A stretch of 64,000 bases of DNA from Elymus sibiricus (taxonomy: Eukaryota; Streptophyta; Magnoliopsida; Poales; Poaceae), in NCBI GenBank assembly GCA_039707655.1, contig CM077675.1, forward strand, positions 419,553,162 through 419,617,161, written 5' to 3'. This document shows positions 20,286 to 32,088 of the stretch, piece after piece. The notes below the pieces were generated by a model. The model was not told the origin of the DNA. It did not search any database and worked only from the letters and a program-made list of their open reading frames with translations. The translations under genes and the position numbers were made by a program. The number at the start of each line of letters is the position of its first letter. The stretch's first letter is position 1.

Positions 20286-22289
20286 ATTTGGCATGTGTCA
20301 ATGGATATCTCATTCCTTGATGTATCTTTTAGTTGGTATCCGTCAAGTGATAATTTTTCGTTTGGTATCTCATTTTCACTTGATACCTTATCTTTCGGTA
20401 TCTTATCAACTGTGTGTTGATTTGATTCTTGAAAGCCTTGAGCATGCATATTTACTACATGTACTTTCGTTGGCATGTTCTCTTTCCTTGACCCAATATA
20501 TAAGGGAAACTCCACTATGACATAAATTGGCTAAAGTGTGCATGAAATTCAATTTCATATCTATATGCACATATTTATGTGGAGTTTTGTCCTATGTATT
20601 GTTGGTCCACTAACTTTTTGGTCCCAATAAGTTTGGGTACCACTTTGTTTGTGGTGTTGTTCTAGGAACAATTGGAGATACATTGGACACTCGGCTCACT
20701 TACAAGGAAGGTGTTGACACCATGTGCTTGTTGGAGCCATGCTAGGATGATCGAAGAACCATTGTCTACTACATCAATCCAATGCTATCTCGGTAACAAG
20801 TATCTGCTTCATGCATACATTTCTCGCATTCAACCTTTTATAGGTTGCATCATGGCATGAATTTCTTGAGTCATTCTTGTGGTACTTGTTTCCTTTGTCA
20901 AAGCGTCTCAACGATGATGTCATATTGCTAGTTGTGATGTCTTTGATGTGCGTGTATTGGGAGTTCATTTATGTACAATAAGAAAATATTAGGCTATGTG
21001 CTATGCTTTCAAGCAAAGATCTTATTGGTATATCTATGACTTCCTTTTGGATATCTTGTTTGTTTCTTCTTGTAACTATTTCGTGTGTACATCATTCTTT
21101 GTGGATATATCATCATGATTGTCCTCTACCTAGAATCTTATACACATGAGAGAAGTTACATCTCTAGTTGATATCCTCTTTTCTTTCACATCCACCGGTG
21201 CATTTCCTTTTATTTACTTGGTGGTTTCGTGAAAGAATCTGTCTTGAGTGCGGATCTTATATCCTTGCATCTTGATGCACTCTTTGGTGGTGAAGATTAT
21301 TTTTCTCATGCTTGTCTTCATGAGGGTTTTGCCATTTTGATTGGTAACCCTCCTATTGACAAGGCTATTATTTCCTATCTTCACCATGGGTCGTCACAAG
21401 CTTTGGTTTTTAATTTTATTATTAGTAAGCTTGTGAACCCATTTGCTAGTGGTTTGTGTGTGGGAAGGATATGTCTTGCACTTTGTGTCTCATTTCATCA
21501 AGACTATGTTGATGCTTAATGCTCATTCTTATATTAGTCTTCTCAAGTGCTTTGCCATGACTCACACACATCATTTTGGTTGAGCCTATTCTTAAATTGC
21601 CTCTTTTACATGTTGCTCAACCATATGTTTGGTGCAAGTGATATTCTTATTGTCTTATCTACTTGCTTGCTCTTGTTGTGTTTATATTGATTTTGGGGGA
21701 GTCATCATCCTATTTTGTGCACTTGGAGTCAAATACAATTTTTTTTCTTAATTGTGCACAAATCATGGGGAGCTCCTCTAGTTTCTTTATAAACACTCTT
21801 TTGCCCATATCATAATATCTGTTATTCATGTGGCTCGTAGGTCCATGTGATTGTTTGTTCCAATTGGTATCTTTTGATTGCTTGCTTCACTCTGGTGTAT
21901 GTCTTTGTGCCATACGATCCTTTTTGCAATCTTTGGATACTCAATATAATTTGTTTTCCTCCAACTACTTATCATTGGATTTGTGTATTTCATTGCACTC
22001 ATATTTTGAGAAATACACACCTTTTGGAGGAACACCTATTATATTGGATTTCTAAGCTTTTCGTCCATTTTGGCAATCGATGCCAATGGGGGAGAAGTTT
22101 AGAGAGTTTAGGCTGAGAAGTTTAGAGGTTTTAGGTTGGAAAGTTTAGAGAGTTTTGCTTTTGATTGCTTAAGCATTTGCATCTCATACCCATGCTTTAT
22201 TGCTTTGCATGTGTGTGCTTGGTTGTGCTTATTTCCATATATAAACCCTCTTGAAAGTGGTTGTCATCAATTACCAAAATGGGGGAGAT
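20286..22289 (+). mobile_element. Truncated 3' interior of a + strand LTR element
   Basis: About 2 kb of T-rich sequence leading into a purine tract (GGGGGAGAT at 22281-22289) and an LTR. It replaces the 5' part of the gag on the other strand, so the left edge (about 20286) is a junction without LTR. ORFs of 60-96 codons (for example 21229-21519) show no domain. The stretch TTTGGGGGAGTCATC near 21690 is typical of 3' interiors of grass LTR elements. Confidence 0.55.
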
Positions 22290-23567
22290 TGTAAGAGCAC
22301 ATTTATCCATGTGTGGTTTTGGTAATTGATGACAATCCCTATGGACTAATGGTTGCCTTGAGTTATATTCGAAGGATTTGTCCGTAGGTACTTCTTGAAG
22401 TCCATCTGTTGGTTTCAAGGAGTTTATATGGTGACCAAGGTGGTATTCAAGGTTTATCCAAAGATTGGTCATGTGGGAGTTGAGCTTATTGCAAGCATGT
22501 CTTGAAGAAGAAGATTCTGTGAGCATTCATGTCTACCTTCAAGACATCATCTTTATGAAGAGAGAAGATAAGACACAAGGTTAATCAAGATTAAGGCAAA
22601 TAATGATTCAAGTTGATCAACACACAAAGCGAAGAAGATGTACCAAGTGGGATCAAGTGATCCCATGGTATGGTAAGCATTGTCCATTACGCTTTGTGTA
22701 CTAACCCATGGTCGACGTGAGAGTTCGTTGTGGGGTTAGGTATATTTCCATGGGTTTGCGTCAAGAGGAAGATCTCATACAACCCATGGAGGATGACATC
22801 AAGTGGTGATCGTCATCAAGGTTGCGATGTGCAAGTTCAAGTGAAGCATCACAGAGAGATCATGCTTGAAGCTTGCCGTCCATTGTGGTGACAATGGACT
22901 TGTGAAGATGTGCCGAAGAGTGGCTCACCCATAGTGGAGTATGGGGGAGCAATCATCTAGTCTTCATCGAGCCAACGCAATCAAGAAAGGTGGTCCATCT
23001 TGAGGAAGTCAAGATCGTCATCATCTAGCTCAAGTGTACTATGCGCAAGGCTAAGGTTTGACCTTGGTAGGGTTTTCTATTTTACCGTCTCATGGTCGTA
23101 GTTGGGAGACCGGGTTATAGGATCGATAGCCGTACTATCAAGGGGGGGCTCTCAAGTGAGTAGCTTGATCGTATCGTTCATTGAGAGCTCAAACCATTGC
23201 ATTCTTGGCATCATTATATTTCTTTGTTCTTGGTTGGCTTTTCTCTATGTGGGTTCTTGAGCTTATGGTCAGCTTCATGACAAGCTCAAGTTCATCGAAA
23301 ACGGAGTCCATATGCATCTTCTATGATGTTTTCGATGTTGGAGTTTTTGCCGGTTCTTCATTGATAGAGGTTTCACATCTCTATATCATTGGCATTTTCA
23401 TACTGCCTCTTCTTAAGAAAACCGCAGGATAGCTCTTGTCGTCCTGAATCCAACAAGCTTGAGTTTGCTCAATTCGGAGCTCATATGCGAAGGTTATGGC
23501 AGTTCTGGTTTTACTGGTTCCATCTGGCTGCTCTGGTTCTTTGTTACCCTCCCGGGGGCGGTAGTAC

Positions 23568-23975
23568 CGCTGTCCACAGCGGTAGTACCGCTTGCCACAG
23601 CGGTAGTACCGCTGGGGGGTTCCGGCTCCTTGCGCAGGGCATCAGACACTGCTTTGCCTGGTGTCTGGTGACCTGCGCCACCCGAGCGGTAGTAGGGGCA
23701 GTAGTACTAAGCGGTACTACCGCTGGCCCTTCTACTACTGTGTTTTGAGTGTGGGCGGTACTACCGCTCCCATGGGCGGTACTACCGCTTGAGCGCGGGC
23801 TGTGGGGGTAACGGTTGGATTTTCGTGTCTGGTGACCAGTGCCGCCCGAGCGGTAGTAGGGGCGGTAGTACTAAGCGGTACTACCGCTGCCCCTTCTACT
23901 ACTGAGTTTTGCCTGTGGGCGGTGCTACCGCTCCCATGGGCGGTACTACCGCTTGTGTGCGGGCTGGGGGGTAAC
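23568..23975 (+). repeat. Array of GCGGTAGTACCGC palindromes in LTR
   Basis: At least nine full or variant copies of AGCGGTAGTACCGCT or its near-complement occur just upstream of the TATA box. The motif is a 15-bp near-perfect palindrome with one central unpaired base. Tight groups lie at 23568-23614, 23718-23789 and 23873-23955, some differing at one base (GGTGCTACCGC). Confidence 0.8.
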
Positions 23976-23988
23976 GGTTGGATTTTCT
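23661..23988 (+). repeat. 164-bp tandem duplication in LTR U3
   Basis: Two adjacent copies begin GTGTCTGGTGACC at 23661 and 23825 and both end GTAACGGTTGGATTTTC. The second copy differs at scattered sites and by small indels. Each carries three of the palindromes described for 23568-23975. Confidence 0.75.
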
Positions 23989-23994
23989 CCCACC

Positions 23995-24003
23995 TATAAA
24001 AGG
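23995..24003 (+). promoter_or_regulatory. TATA box in the 2.77 kb LTR
   Basis: TATAAAAGG, seven bases after the end of the duplicated palindrome block. This makes the palindromes the immediate upstream promoter region. Confidence 0.6.
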
Positions 24004-24527
24004 GGGTATTCTTCCCCAATGCATCAAAACTTTTGAGCTCGAGTTTGCCCCCCATTGTTGACCTTCTTCGAGCTTGCTAACTCTCAATCCCTCCAATGAT
24101 TCTTGCTAGTTCTTGAGGGAAAAGAGAGAGGAGATCTTGATCCACATTTCCACCAATCACTTTCTCCTCTAAGTGAGGGGAACCCCTTGGATCTAGATCT
24201 TGGAGTTCTTCGTGTTCTTCTTCGTTCTTCCTCTCATTTTCCTCCCTAGCATTAGTTGCTTTGGTGGGATTTGGGTGAGAAGGACTTAGGCACTCCGTGT
24301 GCCCTTGCCATTGCATTTGGTGCATAGGTTTGAGTTCTCCACGGTGATACGTGGAAGTGAGAAGTTGAGAAGCTTATTACTCTTGGGTGTTTGAGCACCT
24401 TAGAGCTTGTTCCTCTTGGGTGCCTTGGCGCCCTAGACGGTTGGTGGTGCCTCGGAGCTCAATCATTGTGGTGTAAAGCTCCGGGCAAGCGTCGGGGTCT
24501 CCAATTAGGTTGTGGAGATTACCCCGA

Positions 24528-24645
24528 GCAATTTGTACGGGTACTGGTGAACCGCCCCCAAGGGTTGCCAAAGTGTACGGGTACCGGTGACCGCCCCCAA
24601 GGGTCGCCATTTGTACGGGTTCGGTGACCGCCCTCAAGGGTCCCT
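24528..24645 (+). repeat. Three tandem copies of a ~40-bp unit
   Basis: The unit TTGTACGGGTACYGGTGA, ACCGCCCCCAAGGGT, YGCC is repeated three times with decay. The third copy has lost a few bases (GGGTTCGGTGACCGCCC). Confidence 0.7.
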
Positions 24646-25068
24646 TAGTGGAATCACGGCATCTTGCATTATGCGAGGGCGTGAGGAGATTACGGTGGCC
24701 CTAGTGGCTTCTTGGGGAGCATTGTGCCTCCACACCGCTCCGAACGGAGTTTAGCATCCGCAAGGGTGTGAACTTCGGGATACATCGTCGTCTCCGCGTG
24801 CCTCGGTTATCTCTTACCCGAGCCCTTTACTTATGCACTTTACTTTGTGATAGCCATATTGTTTCTTGTTATATATCTTGCTATCACTTAGTTGTCTATC
24901 TTGCTTAGCATAAGTTGTTGGTGCACATAGGTGAGCCTAGTTGTTTTAGGTTTTGTGCTTGACTAATTAAACGTTAGTTTTATTCCGCATTTGTTCAAGC
25001 CTAAACCGTAATTATTTTAAAGCGCCTATTCACCCCCCCCCCCCTCTAGGCGACATCCACGTCCTTTC

Positions 25069-25882
25069 AGCATTGTTGTTGAAATTATTTCTAGAGACAA
25101 AGTTCACATCAATAGCATCATTATTTCGTTCAATAAAAGTAGATAAGGGAACATCATTAGGATCAACGATCCAACTTATCACTCAAAGTAGCGATATCTT
25201 CAACAAAATTTACCTTCTTACCAATTGGAGCTCATTCGTTGTGCCATTGAGAATAATTTGTCATGATATTTTCTAGTAATTTAGTATCTTATCCAAGTGT
25301 AATCTCCATAAAGGTACCACCTGCAGCAGAGTCTAGAAGATTTCTCGACACAAAGTATAGTCCCGCATAGAAATTTTATATTATCATCCATAAGTTTAAG
25401 CCATGAGTGGGACAATTTCTAATCATCATTTTCATTCTCTCCCATGCTTGTGCAACATGTTATTGCTCATGTTGTTTAAAATTCATAATTTGGTTACAGA
25501 GAGATATAATCTTAGTCGGAGGAAAATACATGGCAATAAAAGCATCCTTACACTTATCCCATGTTCCAATACTATTGCGAGGCAAGGATGAAAACCAAGT
25601 TTTAGCTTCATCTCTTAGTGAGAAAGGCAATAATTTCAATTTAACCACATCATTATCCATATCATTTTTCTTTTAGATATCACATAATTCAACGAAGGTA
25701 TTAAGATGAGAAGCGGGATCCTCATTAGGACTTGCCGAAAATTGTTCTTTCATAACAAGATTTAGCAAAGCGGCATTAATATCAAAAGCTTCCGCACTAG
25801 TGGCGGATGGTATTGGAGTAATAATAAAATCATTATTAGTAGTATTTGAAAATTCACACAATTTGGTATTTTCTTGAGACAT
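25069..25882 (-). pseudogene. gag of a - strand non-autonomous Gypsy
   Basis: The frame starts at 25882 with MSQENTKLCEFSNTTNND and proceeds through NAALLNLVMKEQFSASPNED, HLNTFVELCD and the gag core KLLPFSLRDEAKTWFSSLPR, CKDAFIAMYFPPTKI. In-frame stops lie after CDI (25673-25675) and after KQHEQ (25460-25462). It is closely related to the gag at 683 on the other strand. The 3' side is truncated near 25069 by the insertion ending at 25055. Upstream on the same strand are its PBS and LTR. Confidence 0.85.
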
Positions 25883-26056
25883 AGTGGCAAAGCAAGTAGC
25901 AAGCAAATGAGTAAACTAACAAGTAAACTAGATAACTAAGCAAACAAGCAAATAGAAATATTTTTGTATTTTTGATTTTTGTATAAAGTAAAATATAACA
26001 GCACATAAACAGTAGAACAAGTGATGTGTAGGGACCTGACAAGAATTTGATGATGC

Positions 26057-26074
26057 TCCTCGGCAACTGCGCCA
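26057..26074 (-). other. Primer-binding site, tRNA-Asp type
   Basis: On the - strand it reads TGGCGCAGTTGCCGAGGA, matching the complement of the tRNA-Asp 3' end at 16 of 18 positions. It lies 20 bp inside the LTR edge at 26095. Confidence 0.7.
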
Positions 26075-26094
26075 GAAATTCTTCCTGCTATTTG

Positions 26095-26751
26095 TGAGCT
26101 GCGTTGGGATTTTCTCCAAAGAGGAGAGGAGATGCGGTACAGTAGAGATAAGTATTTCCCTCAGTGAGAACCAAGGTTATCGAACCAAAACAAATTCCCT
26201 TCGACAACACCTACACACACAAAACCAAACACTTGCACCCAACGCAAGCAAGAGGGTTGTCAAGCCCCTAGATCTCGTTACTTGCAAGAATTAAACCTCG
26301 ATAGAATAGATAATATGAAAACAAAATAAAATAAAAGTAAATAAAGTGCAACAAGGTAATTTAGATATTTTTTAGTGTTCGCTAGAGGCTATGGTAAAGA
26401 AATTATTGTTGGGCAATTGATAGAATTGCGCATAGTTATGACATGTTATTCATGTCAATGATAATGTATATAGGCATCACATCCACAAACAAGTAGACCT
26501 AAATGATTCTGCATCTACTACTATGACTTCACAAATCGACCGCTATCCAACATGCATATATGGTATTAAGTTTATGACAGACGAAGTAATGCTTCGAGCA
26601 AGATGACATGATGTAGACAAAGTAAGACAAGCAATATGTACATACCCCGTCGTTTTATCCTTAATGGCAACAATACAAATATGTGTCTTGACCCCTTCTG
26701 TCACGAGGATAGAACACCATAAGATTGAACCCATGACAATGCACCACTCCT
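26095..26751 (-). repeat. Partial 5' LTR of the - strand Gypsy
   Basis: The reverse complement aligns by eye with the last part of the LTRs at 15863 and 17751, for example AACCAAGGTTATCGAACC near the edge, the GACCGCTATCCAACATGCAT stretch near 26540 and CCTTCTGTCAC near 26695. It is more diverged than those two are from each other. It breaks off at about 26751, where a different LTR begins. Confidence 0.7.
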
Positions 26752-28015
26752 GAAAACCCACAAGTGTAGGGGATCGTTTGTAGCCTTTTCCGATAAGTAA
26801 GAGTGTCAAACCCAATGAGGAGCTAAAGGTAGAATTAATATTCTCTCAAGTTCTATCGACCACCGATACAACTCTACGCACGCTAACACTTACTTTACCT
26901 AGAACAAGTATGAAACTATTTTGTAGGTGTAAAGATAAGTTTGCAAGAATAAAATTAGGAGTACTTAGATAGAATGAAACTACATATACTTTGCAAGATA
27001 ATAACAGTTTTAGTAGAAAGCTTTTGTAACACCAGAGAAAGATTGTCCATAGGCAATTGAATATAACACGATAGATACTTATCATATGCAATGAGGGAGA
27101 GGCATACGCTAACATGATTTCCGTACTTGGATCACATGCACTTATGATTAGAACTCTAGCAAGCATCCGCAAATACTAAAGATCATTAAGGTAAAACCCA
27201 ACCACAGCATGAACACATCAAGTCCTCTTTACTCCCATATGCAACAACCCCCTTACTTGGGTATAAGCTTCTGTCACTCTAGCAACCCACTATAAGTGAA
27301 TCATGAACATATTGCAACACCCTCCGGCGGTTATCCCTCGCGTGTGCGCGGCATGGAAGGCACCTTAGGACAACACCATATGATCATACAACTCATATCA
27401 ATCACACCATACCACAATTCACCCGTAGGACAAAAGAAATCTACTCAAACATCATTGGATAATAATATATAGCATTAAGCACCATGTTTAAGTAGGGATT
27501 ACAGCAGGTAAAAGCGGAGTTACACTGCTGCATAGAGGGGGGAGAGTTGATGGTGACGCCGGCGAGGTTGTTGTTGTAGATCGTCATCATGATTGTTGCC
27601 CCGGCGGCGTTCCGGCGCCACCGGGAGAGGGGGAGAGAGCCCCCCTCCTTATTTTCTCCCTTGGTCTCCCCCTGGATGGGAGGAGAGTTTCATCTCTGGC
27701 CCATGGCCGCCATGGCTCCCGGAGGGCAGGAGCTCCTCCGAGATTGGATCTATCTTTGTGTTTCTCTTCTATTTTTCACGGCTGTTTTCTGACCCCTTCA
27801 CCATTTCTTAAATATTCGGAGATACGTAACTCCGATTGGTCTAAAATTTCGAGGGGTTTTTTATCGGGAAATTATCTTTCTTGCGGCAAAAGTAGGGCCC
27901 CAACCGACTTACGAGGTGGTCCCAAGCCATCAGGGCATGACCACACCCTCTGGCCGCACCCTGTTGGCTTGCGAGCACCTCAGGCACCGTACTTTTTAAC
28001 GCGCTTCAGCATTTT
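26752..28015 (-). repeat. LTR-like segment of another Gypsy family
   Basis: It starts TGAAAACCCACAAGTG and continues with stretches common in Triticeae Gypsy LTRs (AGTGTCAAACCCAATGAGGA, TTCTATCGACCACCGATACA, AACTCCGATTGGTCTAAAAT). A GC-rich part at about 27540-27740 precedes the typical AACTCCGATTGG block. The far boundary is not clear and no TSD was found, so both ends are approximate. Confidence 0.5.
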
Positions 28016-29399
28016 ATACCTCACTCAATACATGAGTGCGAACCATGGACAAAACATATAGGTGGAATAGAGTATGGTGGTAGATATCAAAGAAGTCAAA
28101 GTGGAAAGAAAGTCTCGCATCAACTAGGCGGATCAACGGGCTATGGAGATGCCCATCAATTGATATCAATGCGAAGAGTACGGATTGCCATGCAACAGAT
28201 GCACTAAGAGCTATAAGTGTATGAAAGCTCAAATGAAACTAAGTGAGTGTGCATCCAACTTGATTGCTCATGAAGACCTCGGGCATTTGAGGAAGCCCAT
28301 AATCGTAATATATAAGCCAAGTTCTATAATGAAAAATTCCCACTAGTATATGAAAATGACAAATCAGAAGACTCTCTATATGAAGAACATGGTGCTACTT
28401 TGAAGAACAGGACAATCTGTAAAGACGCAGATGAAACCTATACTTTTGTAACTAAAAAATTCTGAAAAATTAGAAGCTAATAAAAAATGCATAACATTAT
28501 TGTGTAAAAATTTCAGAATTTTTTGCACGCTCCAGTAAAATATGAAAATTCAAGCACTACAACAAAAGTTTCTGTTTTTACACAGCACGTATCAAACAAG
28601 CAATTTAAACACCCTAAAGATAAATCTTGGCACATTATTTTTATAATATAATGGATTTGTACAAGGGGATAATTATTTTTGTTGAAAAGTTTCTGAAATC
28701 AAGATTCACAAAGTTTTCATGGTCATGAACAAAGTTCAAGGCTAGCTCACACTTCAACGGTGCTCATCTTTCTCACTTCCACTTTTCTTTTTCAAAAACT
28801 TTTAGGTTCCCCACTTTATTTTTTGTTTTTAATTATTTTAAAAGGACACAACAGAAATAAATGACTCTCTAAAACTTCCGGGTTGTCTTCCTGGCAACGC
28901 TTTCTTTAAAGCCATTAAGCTAGGCATATAGTGCTCAAGTAATCGATCCACCCGGATCCAAAGGTATATCAAAGCTAATTTTAATTAACAATGATTTGTA
29001 ATTAAATAGTGAGCGCAAAGTGATATATATCATGTAACAACGAAGTCTAACTCTCTTCATATGCATTGACATGCCATAAAAGAACAATTCATTTACAAAC
29101 AGTAAAAGTCAATACATAGCATAAGTAGTTTCTTGCAATTTTATCGTATTGAAAACATAAAGAGTTAAAGATTTGGTTCCTCTCTGATAATAATTGCAAG
29201 TAGGAGGAGCAAGCACATGCATATTAAATCCATCAAAATCATCATGTGCAATGGTAAAACGCATGCAATGGTAAAACGCAACCCCATCAATATAATCCTT
29301 AATAAGTGAAAACTTCTCCGATATAGTGTAGTTGGGAGAATTTACAAAGATAATAGGACTATCATGTGTGGGTGCAATAGCAACAATTTCATGCTTAAC
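28016..29399. mobile_element. Scrambled interior pieces of Gypsy elements
   Basis: About 28060-28420 reads as the 3' interior of a + strand Gypsy (TATCAAAGAAGTCAAAGTGG). From about 28430 the - strand copy of the 3' region seen at 1-290 and 13594-13880 begins (the reverse complement contains TTTGAATTTTCATATTTTAC-like text). The stretch 28860-29399 continues as degenerate - strand interior. No intact ORF is present, and the exact junctions cannot be placed by eye. Confidence 0.45.
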
Positions 29400-29690
29400 C
29401 TAAGAAATTATAGCAAGTTCATCTCCATAAGCATAATTCATATTGGCATCATGGTCAACAGCATTGAAAGCATCAAGTTCATCAAAAAGGGATATTTCAA
29501 ATGAATCCAAGGGATCATAACAATAGTATTCATCCTCCGGTAAGCACAACGGGAAATTAAACAATGTATGAGTTGAAGAGTTACTCTCATTAGAAGGTGG
29601 GCACGGGTGATCAATTCGCTCTTTCTCCTTTTGTTCTTCGCTCTCCTCCTCATATTTATTATCTAATGAGCTCACGGTTTCAACAATTTT
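29400..29690 (-). pseudogene. Gypsy polyprotein fragment, acidic C-terminal part
   Basis: The - strand frame encodes an acidic stretch followed by THTLFNFPLCLPEDEYYCYD and SLFDELDAFNAVDHDANM, ending at TAA near 29400. This looks like the protein of a non-autonomous Triticeae Gypsy. The ORF extends N-terminally to 29861, but that part comes from different, non-homologous sequence. No enzymatic motif is present. Confidence 0.45.
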
Positions 29691-29955
29691 TTTGATGGTG
29701 GAGGAACGTGTCGACGCGAACTGAATGGATGTGGGTGGATGAGGGAGACGAAGACCTCGTGAGACCCTACTGCCCTGAACGATGGATGGTCTAATAATGG
29801 TTGGATCCGCTAATCGATTTGACGCTTTTGACTTTTTTTGCCACGTAGGCGTGGCTGCCACCTCGATTAATAGGCGTCATATGGAATGACGGCAGAGAGT
29901 GTACTAAAAACGTCAAACTATTTGGCGTTTGTGTAGGGGGTCACACCATGAAATA
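29691..29955. other. Unclassified segment left of a Stowaway MITE
   Basis: Contains GACGCTTTTGACTTTTTTTG and ACGTCAAACTATTTGGCG, suggesting part of a small DNA element, but I could not pair its ends. The remaining 30161-30204 on the other side of the MITE may belong with it. Confidence 0.3.
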
Positions 29956-30158
29956 CCTCCATTCAACAATGTAGTGCGCCCGCGCTTCCCGAGATCTAAG
30001 TTTGACCATACATTAAATCAATGAGACCGACTGTGGCGGGAGCAAAATTCGAATTCTGTGTTATAAATTTTGCTCCCGCCGCAATTGATCTTGGTTAAAT
30101 GTATTGTCAAACTTAGATCTTGGAAAGCGCGGACGGACTACATTGTGGAATGGAGGAG
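29956..30158. mobile_element. Stowaway (Tc1/Mariner) MITE, 203 bp
   Basis: An imperfect palindrome: CTCCATTCAACAATGTAGTG on the left pairs with CACTACATTG-type sequence on the right, and the halves meet around ATTTTGCTCCCGCC. It is flanked by TA at 29954-29955 and 30159-30160, the standard Stowaway TSD. The left end has lost bases of the usual CTCC start. Confidence 0.8.
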
Positions 30159-30204
30159 TAAGTTTTTTGGGGTCAATGGACAACAGAAGATCCTCCAGGG
30201 GTCA

Positions 30205-30761
30205 TCTATACCTACTAATAAAGGAAATATGTATTCTTAGTCCGTCATGCTATTTTATAGAAAACCCCCTCATGTTTTTGACATTAAACCCGAAATACGT
30301 GTCAAATGTTTTTTAAAATACTCATATCTTCTAAACCGTAACTCCAAATTTAATATGTTATATATGAAATTTGATTAGAAAAATATGTAGAATCTGAATA
30401 TGATGTTATTTTACCTGTTAACCATTAAAAAATACTATCTAGGGTGAAATCTTAACGAATAATGCATTATCCGTCTTTCTTTCATACCGGTACTGATCCG
30501 GATTAGGGATGAACACCTCACCAAAATTAGGATTGGAGATAAAATTGAGTTGCTAGAGACGCCCAATTAATAAGGACATACATGACAAGAAATAAAAAAA
30601 GGACCCAATAAAAATGGAATGTCCGCTATAAAATAAATAAAAAAGAAAATGCAGATGAGATCCGATAAAGATGAGATGTTGTGCTATTTCTCCTATATAT
30701 AAGAAGAAAAAAGAGAGGACATGCATGAAAAAAAGAAAAAAGGAGGCATGCATGATAAAAA
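30205..30761 (+). mobile_element. Helitron-like 5' fragment
   Basis: It starts TCTATACCTACTAATAAA after an A, a 5' end widely seen in grass Helitrons. It shares its first 300 bp or so with the following copy (GTCCGTCATGCTATTTT, then TTAATATGTTATATATGAAA). No 3' hairpin is found before the second 5' end begins, so it is truncated. Confidence 0.5.
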
Positions 30762-31556
30762 TCTATACCTACTAATAAAAAAATTGGTATTTTTAGTCCG
30801 TCATGCTATTTTGCAGAAAACTCCCTCACGCTTCTGCTAATCAACCCGCATTTCACTTTTAAGTCGGGTTTTTATTTTTTCAGAAAACCCCTTGATATTT
30901 CTGAAAATCAACCGCATGCCAAGTCTATGTCAACTTTTCGCTTTTGCAGGAAACCCCCTGGTATTTGAGTTAATCAACGCACGGTACATATCAAATGCAT
31001 TTAAAAAATATCCATATCCATATCTTTTGAATTATAACTCTAAATTTAACATGTTATATATGAAATTTGATTGGAAGAGTATGTAGAATCTGAATATGAC
31101 ATTATTTTACCCGTTAATCATTTTAAAATGTTATTTAGGGTGCAACCATAATCAATAGCGCACGATCCATCTTTTTTTACTATTATGATCCATCATTTTT
31201 TCATACTGGTGCCGGTCCAAATTGAAAATGAATACCCAACAAAACCGGTATGGGAGACGAAAAACACTACTATAATCATGCATGCACGCCTCGTCAAAAT
31301 CTCACAAAAAATCATATTTATCATGCCGAGAGAGACGTCTTTGAATTGACAACATTCAAACGTGTTATGATTGTTTGAACATTGAGGCCACCATGAGCGA
31401 GGGCGGAAAGGAGGATAAATGGCAACACAGATGGGATGTCATGTATTGAATTAATGGACGTGAACCTATTAGTGTCCGGAGTCATGGTTATTGGGTTAGG
31501 AGATTGTGGTATATTTTTTTATCCGTTGCAACGCACAGCCTCTTTTGCATGTTTAG
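30762..31556 (+). mobile_element. Helitron-like element, non-autonomous, 795 bp
   Basis: The 5' end is TCTATACCTACTAATAAA after an A. The 3' end has the sequence CCGTTGCAACGCACAG near 31523, which can fold, then TTAG followed by T, a one-base change from the expected CTAG. No Rep/helicase coding is present. Helitrons make no TSD, so the ends rest on motif alone. Confidence 0.5.
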
Positions 31557-32088
31557 TAAAAATAATACCCAAGTTTATGACCTGCGAGCAATACATTTCC
31601 TTGTACTACCACTGTGCATGCGCATGTGTGTCGGTGTGGGCGTGTGGCACTCGTCAGGCGCATCTCCATGTCTGGCTACACGCGCAAGCGGCGCTCTTGC
31701 ACGCATCAGCGACGCTGTGATACCCGTCTCCGTCCGTGATTGATGACAAGGAGTTTGGTCATCATTCTACTGTAGTTATTTGTTTATCAGAAAAAAGCAG
31801 GTTCCTCCGCGAACTTTGTGATGATTCCGGCACAGTTGCTCTCCTCGTGACAACGCCTTGATGATGGCCGATCGATACGGCATCCGGAGTACGCAGAGGC
31901 TGCCTGCTACCACTGCGCGTGTCGTACTTCTTGTATGGTCTGCACGAAGCAGGGGTGCTTTTTTTTTCAGTAGACAGGGAACCCTGGGCTCGCTGCCACA
32001 GAGGTGTTGTGCACCTGTACTACTGCCGACATGGTTCTCGTGACGAGCAATCAATCGCCACTGGAAGCCTGTGCAACGTGTTCCTACG
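31557..32088. other. No recognisable feature
   Basis: Mixed-composition sequence with ORFs of 60-120 codons in conflicting frames and no domain. There is a GT-rich patch at about 31615-31650. Confidence 0.4.

Larger units (their letters stand above)
22290..25055 (+). repeat. 3' LTR, 2.77 kb, of a truncated LTR retrotransposon
   Basis: It starts TGTAAGAGCACATTTATCC directly after a purine tract and ends CTCTAGGCGACA. It is followed by - strand gag sequence of another element, into which it must have inserted. It contains a palindrome-rich U3 (23568-23975), a TATA box at 23995 and a triple repeat at about 24528-24645. A poly-C run lies at about 25032-25044. Its 5' partner LTR is not in the window. 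Confidence 0.75.

Noticed and set aside
19718..20515. Taking the whole 265-residue - strand ORF as gag
   Set aside because: Only the part from about 20285 downward matches gag. The N-terminal 75 residues are translated from the adjoining + strand element's non-coding interior.
23568..23975. CRISPR-like array in the repeated palindromes
   Set aside because: Spacing is irregular, repeats are 15 bp and in both orientations, and the context is a plant LTR.
31263..31275. CACTACTATAATC as a CACTA transposon end
   Set aside because: No partner inverted end or 3-bp TSD was found. It lies inside the Helitron-like segment.
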